Part shown: in pieces, positions 1-5,531 of the stretch
Position numbering within the stretch: the stretch's first letter is position 1
Layout of the letters: each line of letters starts with the position of its first letter
NCBI GenBank assembly: GCA_937907605.1
Contig: CALCYI010000058.1
Span: forward strand, 1-7,568
Direction: 5' to 3'
DNA: 7,568 nt
From: an uncultured Clostridia bacterium
Lineage (GTDB): Bacteria; Bacillota; Clostridia; Oscillospirales; Acutalibacteraceae
Notes under the pieces: model-generated
Database searches by the model: none
Told to the model about the DNA's origin: nothing
Seen by the model: only the letters and a program-made list of their open reading frames with translations
Program-made: the position numbers and the translations under genes

Positions 1-12
1 TCTACCAAAAAT

Positions 13-42
13 TACCCCTTGAGCGCTTAGTCTCAAGGGGTA
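13..42 (-). terminator. Rho-independent terminator for rnhA (leftward)
   Basis: Positions 13-23 (TACCCCTTGAG) and 32-42 (CTCAAGGGGTA) form a perfect 11-bp inverted repeat with an 8-nt loop. Read on the minus strand, the hairpin is followed by A and then five T (positions 11-7), the better U-tract. On the plus strand only a short TTT follows. It lies 26 bp beyond the rnhA stop codon, so I assign it to leftward rnhA transcription. It could also work weakly in the other direction. Confidence 0.7.
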
Positions 43-59
43 TTTCGACAGACTGTAAA

Positions 60-88
60 TGCCGAGGTTAAACCTCGGCATTTTTTTT
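60..88 (+). terminator. Rho-independent terminator for a rightward gene left of the window
   Basis: Positions 60-69 (TGCCGAGGTT) and 71-80 (AACCTCGGCA) are a perfect 10-bp inverted repeat. A folded RNA would have about 9 bp of stem and a 3-nt loop. Eight T follow at 81-88 on the plus strand, which is the classic intrinsic terminator form. It therefore ends transcription coming from a gene left of position 1 that is not in the window. The same bases encode the last codons and the TAA stop of the oppositely oriented rnhA gene, whose stop falls in the loop region. Confidence 0.8.
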
Positions 89-511
89 ATAATATGATAC
101 CGCGAGCTCGTCGCAGCGCTCATTATATTTATGTCCTGCGTGTCCCTTTACCCAAATGAATTCAACCCTGTGTATTTCAAGCAGGTTAAGAAGCTCCTGC
201 CATAAATCAACGTTCAGCGCGGGTTTCTTATCCGCTTTCTTCCAGTTATTATTAACCCATGAAGTAAGCCAGCCCTGATTTATCGCGTCGCAAACATATT
301 TTGAATCCGTTGTTAAGCTTACCTCACAGGGCTCTTTTAGTGCCTGAAGCGCGCTTATAACTGCGGTTAATTCCATACGGTTATTGGTAGTGCTTTCACT
401 TCCGCCCGAAAGCTCCTTTTCTTTTCCTTTATATACCAATACCGCGCCCCAGCCGCCAGGACCTGGATTTCCGCTGCACGCGCCGTCGGTATATATTTCA
501 ACTTTTCTCAT
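68..511 (-). CDS. rnhA: Ribonuclease HI
   Basis: Encodes a 147-residue RNase HI, a cytoplasmic endonuclease that cuts the RNA strand of RNA:DNA hybrids (R-loops, replication primers). Seen in the sequence: the N-terminal strand YTDGACSGNPGPGGWG, and the four metal-binding acidic residues D9, E47 (in NNRMELTA), D69 (in TTDSKYV) and D134 (in ERCDELA). The mobile-loop histidine is H124 in VKGHAGH. The basic-protrusion region WVNNNWKKADKKP (about 85-97) is present, so this is the E. coli-like type. The length is close to the family norm of about 150. I chose the ATG at 511 over an upstream in-frame ATG at 550 for three reasons: the domain begins directly after it, AAAAGGA lies 8 nt upstream, and the candidate promoter lies between the two starts. 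The gene stands alone and divergent from the rnj operon. Its stop codon lies inside a terminator hairpin that serves the opposite strand. Confidence 0.96.
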   Translation of the reverse strand: MRKVEIYTDGACSGNPGPGGWGAVLVYKGKEKELSGGSESTTNNRMELTAVISALQALKEPCEVSLTTDSKYVCDAINQGWLTSWVNNNWKKADKKPALNVDLWQELLNLLEIHRVEFIWVKGHAGHKYNERCDELAVSYYKKNAEV

Positions 512-519
512 TTTGTAAG

Positions 520-526
520 TCCTTTT
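520..526 (-). promoter_or_regulatory. Ribosome-binding site that sets the rnhA start
   Basis: AAAAGGA on the minus strand, 8 nt before the ATG at 511. It supports the 147-residue protein over a 160-residue version with 13 extra N-terminal residues that do not belong to the RNase H fold. Confidence 0.65.
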
Positions 527-540
527 GATTATTTGTGAAT

Positions 541-569
541 ATTCTAACACTAATTTTGGTAATAATCAA
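541..569 (-). promoter_or_regulatory. Candidate sigma-A promoter of rnhA
   Basis: On the minus strand TTGATT (569-564, 4 of 6 to consensus) is separated by 17 bp from TAGAAT (546-541, 5 of 6). Transcription would start near 534, giving a leader of about 23 nt that contains the AAAAGGA site. Such matches can occur by chance in AT-rich DNA, but spacing and position fit well. No other rnhA promoter of similar quality was seen. Confidence 0.5.
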
Positions 570-582
570 TATATAAATATCC

Positions 583-611
583 TTGACAATATCTAAATAA
601 TATTTTATTAT
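583..611 (+). promoter_or_regulatory. Sigma-A promoter of the rnj-rplI-dnaB-tilS-ftsH operon
   Basis: A perfect -35 TTGACA at 583-588, a 17-bp spacer and a -10 TATTAT at 606-611 (5 of 6). The predicted start is near 616-619, giving a leader of about 40 nt with a small hairpin and an AGGAGG site. It is the strongest promoter I can see in the window and the only one found ahead of the five-gene operon. It lies back-to-back with the rnhA promoter, with 13 bp between the two -35 boxes. Confidence 0.75.
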
Positions 612-623
612 ATTAGTTACTTG

Positions 624-640
624 TAGTGTACGGAATACTA
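624..640 (+). other. Small stem-loop in the rnj 5' leader
   Basis: TAGTGT (624-629) pairs with ATACTA (635-640), 6 bp including one G-U pair, with loop ACGGA. It lies just after the predicted transcription start and 2 nt before AGGAGG (643-648). It is small and AT-rich, so its stability is modest. It could shield the mRNA 5' end or be incidental. Confidence 0.3.
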
Positions 641-658
641 TTAGGAGGTTAATTTTTA

Positions 659-2434
659 ATGGCAAAACAAAATAAGATGCCCTCGGGCGCCGATATTAGA
701 AAACGGAATTCTAATAGGCGCTATTATACCTACCGTAAGGCATCGAGGAAATCCTTTCCTGTTCCGGTAAAAGAAGCGGAAAAGGTGAAGATTTCCTTTC
801 TCGGCGGTATGAATGAAATCGGAAAGAATATGACTCTTTACGAATATAAGGATGATATGTTTATCGTCGATTGCGGACTTGCATTCCCGACGCCTGATTT
901 GCTCGGCGTTGACCTTGTAATCCCCGATTTCACACATATTCTAAACAATGCGGACAAGATAAGAGGTATAATAATCACTCACGGTCACGAGGACCATATA
1001 GGCGGACTTGCCTATCTTTTAAAGAAAATAAACATTCCCGTTTATGCAACAAGACTTACAATAGGACTTATAAAAGGAAAGCTTGATGAGCACGGCTTAC
1101 TCGGAAGCGTTAAGCTCGTAGAGATTAATCCGAGGGATAATATAACGCTCGGCTCATTTAATATAGAGCTCATACATGTTAATCACTCAATACCCGACTC
1201 CGTAGGGCTTGCTATAAGATGTCCCGCGGGCGTAATAATCCAGACGGGTGACTTTAAAATAGATACAACTCCCGTTGACGGGGATATGATTGATTTGCCG
1301 AGGTTTGCGGAGTTCGGTAAAAGGGGAGTACTCGCGCTGCTTTCCGACTCCACTAACGCGGAAAGACCCGGTACGACAATGAGCGAAAGCGCAGTCGGCG
1401 AAAGCTTCGAGCTTCTGTTCAGAAAGGCGAAGAAAAAGAGGATAATCGTTGCAACCTTTGCTTCAAACATTCACCGCGTACAGCAGATTATCGACGTTGC
1501 CGTATCAAGAGGAAGAAAGGTTGCGGTAGTTGGAAGAAGCCTTGAAAATCTTGTAAGCGTAGGTAAGGAGCTCGGATACCTTAATATTCCCGAGGGAATA
1601 CTCCTCCCGATTGAAAATATTAAGAACTACCCCGACGAAAATCTGCTTCTTATTACGACGGGCTCACAGGGCGAGCCGATGTCAGCGCTTACCAAAATGG
1701 CTATGAACGAGCACAGAATGGTGCATATAACGCCCAACGACTACGTTATTATTTCAGCAACCCCCATTCCCGGTAATGAGAAGATGGTAAGTAATGTTGT
1801 TAACGCGCTGATGAAACAGGGCGTTGACGTAATATATGAGAATATGTACGACGTTCACGTTTCGGGGCACGCCTGTCAGCAGGATTTAAAGCTTATGATA
1901 GGAATGGTCAAGCCAAAGTACTTTATTCCCGTTCACGGCGAGCAAAAGCACCTTGTTAAGCACGCGCAGCTTGCAGAATCAATGAACATTCCGATTGATA
2001 ATATTTTTATCGGAGAAATCGGAAACTGTATTGAGCTCAGTGAGGACGGTATAAAGAAGCTTGGCGATGTTCCGTCTGGCGAAGTATACGTTGACGGATA
2101 CGGAGTTGGAGACGTCGGGAATATCGTACTCGGCGACAGAAAGATTCTTTCAAGGGACGGTATAATTATCGTTGTTGCGGCTATTGACGCTGAGTCGGGC
2201 TACGTCGTATCGGGTCCCGATATAGTATCAAGGGGCTTCGTTTTCGTTAAGGAAAACGAGGAGCTTATGCAAAAATCAAGGGAGCTTGCGGGTTCCGTAA
2301 TTGAAGCGTCATATGACAGCAGATACAGGGATTGGAATTCGGTTAAAACGCGTATGCGCGACGAGCTTTCAAGGTATCTTTTTGAAAGAACTAAGAGGAG
2401 ACCGATGATTCTTCCGATTTTCCTTGAAGTATAG
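659..2434 (+). CDS. rnj: Ribonuclease J (metallo-beta-lactamase/beta-CASP RNase)
   Basis: A 591-residue RNase J with endonuclease and 5'-to-3' exonuclease activity, acting in mRNA decay and rRNA/tRNA processing in the cytoplasm. Seen in the sequence: the metallo-beta-lactamase fold from about residue 43 (KISFLGGMNEIGKN), the zinc motif H108-G-H110-E-D112-H113, ligands H176 and D198, beta-CASP motif A at D230 (SDSTNAE), motif B at H272 (FASNIHR), motif C at H404 (VHVSGHA), and the late ligand H426 (PVHGE). The C-terminal domain runs from about 460 to 591. The numbering is offset by 34-36 from B. subtilis RNase J1, reflecting a lysine/arginine-rich N-terminal extension of about 40 residues. AGGAGG at 643-648 lies 10 nt before the ATG. 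It is first in the operon, 17 bp before rplI. I cannot decide between J1 and J2 type; it is probably the main J enzyme. Confidence 0.96.
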   Translation: MAKQNKMPSGADIRKRNSNRRYYTYRKASRKSFPVPVKEAEKVKISFLGGMNEIGKNMTLYEYKDDMFIVDCGLAFPTPDLLGVDLVIPDFTHILNNADKIRGIIITHGHEDHIGGLAYLLKKINIPVYATRLTIGLIKGKLDEHGLLGSVKLVEINPRDNITLGSFNIELIHVNHSIPDSVGLAIRCPAGVIIQTGDFKIDTTPVDGDMIDLPRFAEFGKRGVLALLSDSTNAERPGTTMSESAVGESFELLFRKAKKKRIIVATFASNIHRVQQIIDVAVSRGRKVAVVGRSLENLVSVGKELGYLNIPEGILLPIENIKNYPDENLLLITTGSQGEPMSALTKMAMNEHRMVHITPNDYVIISATPIPGNEKMVSNVVNALMKQGVDVIYENMYDVHVSGHACQQDLKLMIGMVKPKYFIPVHGEQKHLVKHAQLAESMNIPIDNIFIGEIGNCIELSEDGIKKLGDVPSGEVYVDGYGVGDVGNIVLGDRKILSRDGIIIVVAAIDAESGYVVSGPDIVSRGFVFVKENEELMQKSRELAGSVIEASYDSRYRDWNSVKTRMRDELSRYLFERTKRRPMILPIFLEV

Positions 2435-2451
2435 TTAAGGAGGATATATTT

Positions 2452-2895
2452 ATGAAGGTAATTCTTAAAGCCGACGTTAAATCGCTCGGCAAAGCGGGTG
2501 AGCTTGTTAACGCAAGCGACGGATACGCAAGGAACTTTCTTTTACCGAAGGGTCTTGCGGTGGAAGCTAACGCTACTGCTTTAAATGAGTTTAAGAATAA
2601 GGAAAAGGCAAAGGCTTATCATAAGCAGGAGGAAATTAAGGCGGCTAACGCTGTTAAGGAAAAGCTCGATTCCAAGACCGTTAAGCTTACTGCGAAGGCG
2701 GGCGCTAACGGAAAGCTTTTCGGCTCAGTAACAACTAAGGACGTTGCTGAAAAGATTAGTAAGGAATTCGGCGAAAGCATTGATAAGAGAAAGATTGTAA
2801 TGGAGGATATAAAGTCCTTCGGAACCGTACAGGCTGAAATTAAAATATATCAGGGTATTTCAGCAAATATTTTCGTTAACGTAACTGAGGAATAG
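2452..2895 (+). CDS. rplI: 50S ribosomal protein L9
   Basis: A 147-residue L9, which binds 23S rRNA at the base of the L1 stalk and reaches out from the 50S subunit; in E. coli and others it affects frame maintenance and fidelity. Seen: the N-terminal RNA-binding domain with the signature residues G13..G16, V19, G24-Y25, N28-F29-L30 and G34, then a lysine/alanine-rich connecting helix (about 41-75), then the C-terminal domain with GKLFGSVTTKDVAE (87-100). The length matches the family (about 147-150). The histidine usually found near the C-terminus (LHPEV-like) is replaced here by IYQGIS. AGGAGG at 2438-2443 stands 8 nt before the ATG, a strong site fitting a ribosomal protein. It lies 17 bp after rnj and 7 bp before dnaB; rplI-dnaB adjacency is common in Firmicutes. 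Confidence 0.97.
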   Translation: MKVILKADVKSLGKAGELVNASDGYARNFLLPKGLAVEANATALNEFKNKEKAKAYHKQEEIKAANAVKEKLDSKTVKLTAKAGANGKLFGSVTTKDVAEKISKEFGESIDKRKIVMEDIKSFGTVQAEIKIYQGISANIFVNVTEE

Positions 2896-2902
2896 GATTA
2901 TT

Positions 2903-4267
2903 ATGCCTGAGAATAACTATAACACTATGCTCCCTTATAACAGGGAAGCGGAACAGAGCGTGCTCGGAAGCATACTTATCGACGCTTCCTGTATGTCCCT
3001 TGCCGTAAAGCATCTTAAATCTGAATATTTCTTCTTACCCGAGCATCAGCAGATTTTTGCCTCAATGCTCTCGATATATAACGATAAGGGCGCTGCGATT
3101 GACCATATTACAGTTGCCAATGCGCTTGAAAAGAGCGGATACAGCGACGCCGCGGGAGCGCGTAACTATATTATTCAGCTTGCTCAAAGCGTACCGTCTA
3201 CTGCTAACGTTGAAAAGTACGCCGAGATAGTTAAGGAGCAGTATTATCTGCGTACCTTAATTCAGATGTCGCAGGATATTATTGATAACTCCTCGGCTAC
3301 GGGCGCTGATGCCAAGCTCATTATGGAGTCCACTGAGCAGAAGCTTTACGATATGCGTCAGGGTAAGGAAGCAAGCGGTCCGCGTAAGCTCAGAGAGGTT
3401 ATCGTTAACGATGTTTACGATAATCTTAAAAAGCTCAACAGCGAGAATAAAGAGGACTATATCGGTATTCCTACGGGCTTCGGTCTGCTCGATAAGTACA
3501 TAACGGGTCTTAATAAGTCCGACCTGGTTCTTATCGGCGCAAGACCTGCTATGGGTAAAACGAGCTTTGCGCTTAACCTTGCACATAACGTATCCGTTGT
3601 GCAGCATAAAAAATGCGTGTTCTTCTCGCTTGAAATGACTAATAATCAGCTTGCGGAAAGACTTCTTGCCTCTCAGTCGGGCATAGAATCAAGAAAGTTC
3701 AGAACGGGCGAGCTTACCGATGACGAATGGGTAAGGCTCGGTAATGCGGCGTCCGTATTCTATGACGCGGAGCTCTATCTTTCCGACGCTTCGGCAATTA
3801 CCGTACCCGAAATGAAGTCCATTGTAAGACGTATGAGGGACGTGGACTGCGTTATTATTGACTATTTAGGACTCATTAGTTCCGCCGAAAGAACGGAAAA
3901 CAGAGTTCAAGAGGTCACGAAGATTACTAAGAACCTCAAGATGATGGCAAAGGACCTTAATATTCCCGTTGTATGCTGCGCTCAGCTTTCAAGAGGAACT
4001 GAGGGCAGAGGAAAGTCCCACAGACCGCAGCTTTCAGACCTTCGTGAATCGGGCTCAATTGAGCAGGACGCAGATATTGTAATGTTCCTTTACCGTGAGG
4101 AATATTACTCTGCTGAGCAGCCGGAGGATAAGCAGGAGGAAATCGATAAGGATAAAACTGAGCTTATCGTTGCTAAAAACCGTCACGGCTCAACGGGTAC
4201 TGTAGAGCTTATATTTGACAGGGAATTCACAAGATTCAGGGCGATTGAAAATGCAAGAGATTTTTAA
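2903..4267 (+). CDS. dnaB: Replicative DNA helicase DnaB (DnaC of Bacillus naming)
   Basis: A 454-residue hexameric 5'-3' helicase that unwinds DNA at the replication fork and recruits primase. Seen: the N-terminal primase-binding domain (about 8-110, starting LPYNREAEQSVLGSIL), a linker, then the RecA-like domain from about 180. Walker A is GARPAMGKTS (212-221; K219, T220), the catalytic glutamate is E244 (FFSLEMT), and Walker B ends at D320 (VIIDYLGLI). The sensor glutamine is Q361 (CCAQLSR), followed by DLRESGSIEQDAD (379-391). The probable arginine finger is R427 (KNRHGSTG). The length is normal, and no intein or insertion is seen. The start is 7 bp after rplI. Its ribosome-binding site (GAGG at 2887-2890 or AGGA at 2894-2897) overlaps the end of rplI, so translation is probably coupled. 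The last 17 bp overlap tilS. Confidence 0.97.
   Translation: MPENNYNTMLPYNREAEQSVLGSILIDASCMSLAVKHLKSEYFFLPEHQQIFASMLSIYNDKGAAIDHITVANALEKSGYSDAAGARNYIIQLAQSVPSTANVEKYAEIVKEQYYLRTLIQMSQDIIDNSSATGADAKLIMESTEQKLYDMRQGKEASGPRKLREVIVNDVYDNLKKLNSENKEDYIGIPTGFGLLDKYITGLNKSDLVLIGARPAMGKTSFALNLAHNVSVVQHKKCVFFSLEMTNNQLAERLLASQSGIESRKFRTGELTDDEWVRLGNAASVFYDAELYLSDASAITVPEMKSIVRRMRDVDCVIIDYLGLISSAERTENRVQEVTKITKNLKMMAKDLNIPVVCCAQLSRGTEGRGKSHRPQLSDLRESGSIEQDADIVMFLYREEYYSAEQPEDKQEEIDKDKTELIVAKNRHGSTGTVELIFDREFTRFRAIENARDF
4238..4241 (+). promoter_or_regulatory. Weak ribosome-binding site of tilS inside dnaB
   Basis: AGGG lies 9 nt before the ATG at 4251. It is the only purine-rich candidate here and supports that ATG over an upstream in-frame TTG at 4215. 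Being weak and inside dnaB, it suggests tilS translation depends largely on ribosomes finishing dnaB. Confidence 0.4.
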
Positions 4268-5531
4268 TAAAATCGACCGTACCGTAAAAAAACATAATAT
4301 GCTTTCTCACGGCGACAAGGTTGTAGTCGGCGTATCGGGCGGTGCGGATTCAATGCTCCTTCTCAGTTATCTTCTATCCGTTCGCGAGGCTTACGCGCTT
4401 ACTCTTACAGTTGCCAATGTTGAGCACGGAATACGCGGCGAAAGCTCAGTCAAGGACAGCGCATTTGTTGAAAGCTTTTGCAAGAAAAATAACGTAGAAT
4501 TCGTTATTAGAAGAATTAACGCTCCGAAAGAAGCTAAAGAAACAGGACTCGGTGTTGAGGAATATTCACGCAAGGTTAGATATGATTTCTTTTCATCGCT
4601 CGGAGCTGATAAAATTGCTACTGCGCATAATCTTTCGGATTCCGTTGAAACCGTACTTTTCAGACTTTCCCGGGGAAGCAGCTTAAAGGGAATTAGCGGT
4701 ATTGCGCCCGTAAGGGATAGCATTATACGCCCGCTTATCGAGTGTACCTCCGATGAAGTCAGAGAGTACTGCGACTGTAACGGTATACCTTACGTTGTTG
4801 ATGAAACTAATTCCGAAAACGCTTATTCAAGGAATTATATAAGAAACGTAATTATCCCCGAGTTCAAAAGGCTTAATCCGTCCTTTGAGGAAGCTGTAAT
4901 TAAGCTCTCCGAGGATGCGAGGGAGTCTGACGCATATTTAAGCTCTTTAGCCTCTGAATACTGCAAAACCGAGCTTGATATTAATACTCTCAAGTCGTTA
5001 AATCCTGCCGTTGCAAAAAGAGCAATCGTTCAGTATGCCAAGGGCTTTAATATCACCCTTGATTATAAGCATCTTGAAGAGGTGTATGCACTGCTGTTTA
5101 AAAACGGACGTTATCAGCTTAGCGGTAACATTTTCGCGGTTTCTGACGGGGTTATTCTGAGGATTACTTCGTTTAACGTAAAAGAGCCTGAATACTGCGT
5201 GAATACTAAGAGTGTTCCCGTTTCAGAATTCAAAGCATATAAAAATAAATTTGCATTTTACTGCGACTGTGATAAAATAGGCGGTAACGTAAACGTAAGA
5301 GCAAGGCTTCCGCAGGATAAAATTTCTCCTGCCGGAAGGAATTGTACAAAAACTCTTAAAAAGCTTTATAATGAGCTTAAAATTCCTCTCGAAATGAGGG
5401 ATACATATCCCGTAATAACCGATGATAAAGGCGTTATCGGCGTTTACGGCTACTCTGTTGATGACAGAGTTAAAATTGATGAGAATACAAAAAACGTGCT
5501 TCTCGTCGGTTTAATGGAGGACAATAGTTAA
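4251..5531 (+). CDS. tilS: tRNA(Ile)-lysidine synthetase
   Basis: A 426-residue TilS, which uses ATP and lysine to convert C34 of the CAU-anticodon tRNA-Ile to lysidine, so that it reads AUA and is charged with isoleucine. Seen: the PP-loop SGGADS (29-34), the VEHGIRGESS segment (57-66), AHNLSDSVET (125-134), RLSRGSSLKGISGI (138-151), RPLIE (160-164), and DETNSENAYSRNYIRN (184-199), which contacts the tRNA. The C-terminal substrate-recognition domain begins near 348 (RARLPQDKISPAG) and runs through the KKLYNELKIP and VYGYSVDDR segments. The length is typical of full-length TilS (E. coli about 430, Bacillus about 470). The ATG at 4251 is preferred over TTG at 4215 because the family begins close to this helix and because of the AGGG upstream. 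It overlaps dnaB by 17 bp and ftsH by 1 bp (TAATG). In Bacillus, hpt usually lies between tilS and ftsH; it is absent here. Confidence 0.94.
   Translation: MQEIFNKIDRTVKKHNMLSHGDKVVVGVSGGADSMLLLSYLLSVREAYALTLTVANVEHGIRGESSVKDSAFVESFCKKNNVEFVIRRINAPKEAKETGLGVEEYSRKVRYDFFSSLGADKIATAHNLSDSVETVLFRLSRGSSLKGISGIAPVRDSIIRPLIECTSDEVREYCDCNGIPYVVDETNSENAYSRNYIRNVIIPEFKRLNPSFEEAVIKLSEDARESDAYLSSLASEYCKTELDINTLKSLNPAVAKRAIVQYAKGFNITLDYKHLEEVYALLFKNGRYQLSGNIFAVSDGVILRITSFNVKEPEYCVNTKSVPVSEFKAYKNKFAFYCDCDKIGGNVNVRARLPQDKISPAGRNCTKTLKKLYNELKIPLEMRDTYPVITDDKGVIGVYGYSVDDRVKIDENTKNVLLVGLMEDNS

Noticed and set aside
512..550. N-terminal extension of RNase HI starting at the ATG at 550
   Set aside because: The extra 13 residues do not belong to the fold, a good ribosome-binding site precedes the ATG at 511, and the candidate promoter start (about 534) lies downstream of 550.
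583..658. Riboswitch or L-box-type leader before rnj
   Set aside because: The leader from the predicted start to the ATG is only about 40 nt, too short for a known riboswitch or an attenuator with alternative stems.
656..937. Minus-strand open frame of 93 codons
   Set aside because: It lies wholly opposite the conserved 5' part of rnj, has no recognisable domain and no ribosome-binding site.
3257..3607. Minus-strand open frame of 116 codons opposite dnaB, and a plus-strand frame at 3282-3503
   Set aside because: Both overlap the conserved helicase reading frame and encode nothing recognisable.
4215..4250. tilS start at TTG 4215
   Set aside because: TTG is a weaker start, the added residues are not part of the TilS fold, and an ATG with AGGG upstream follows at 4251.
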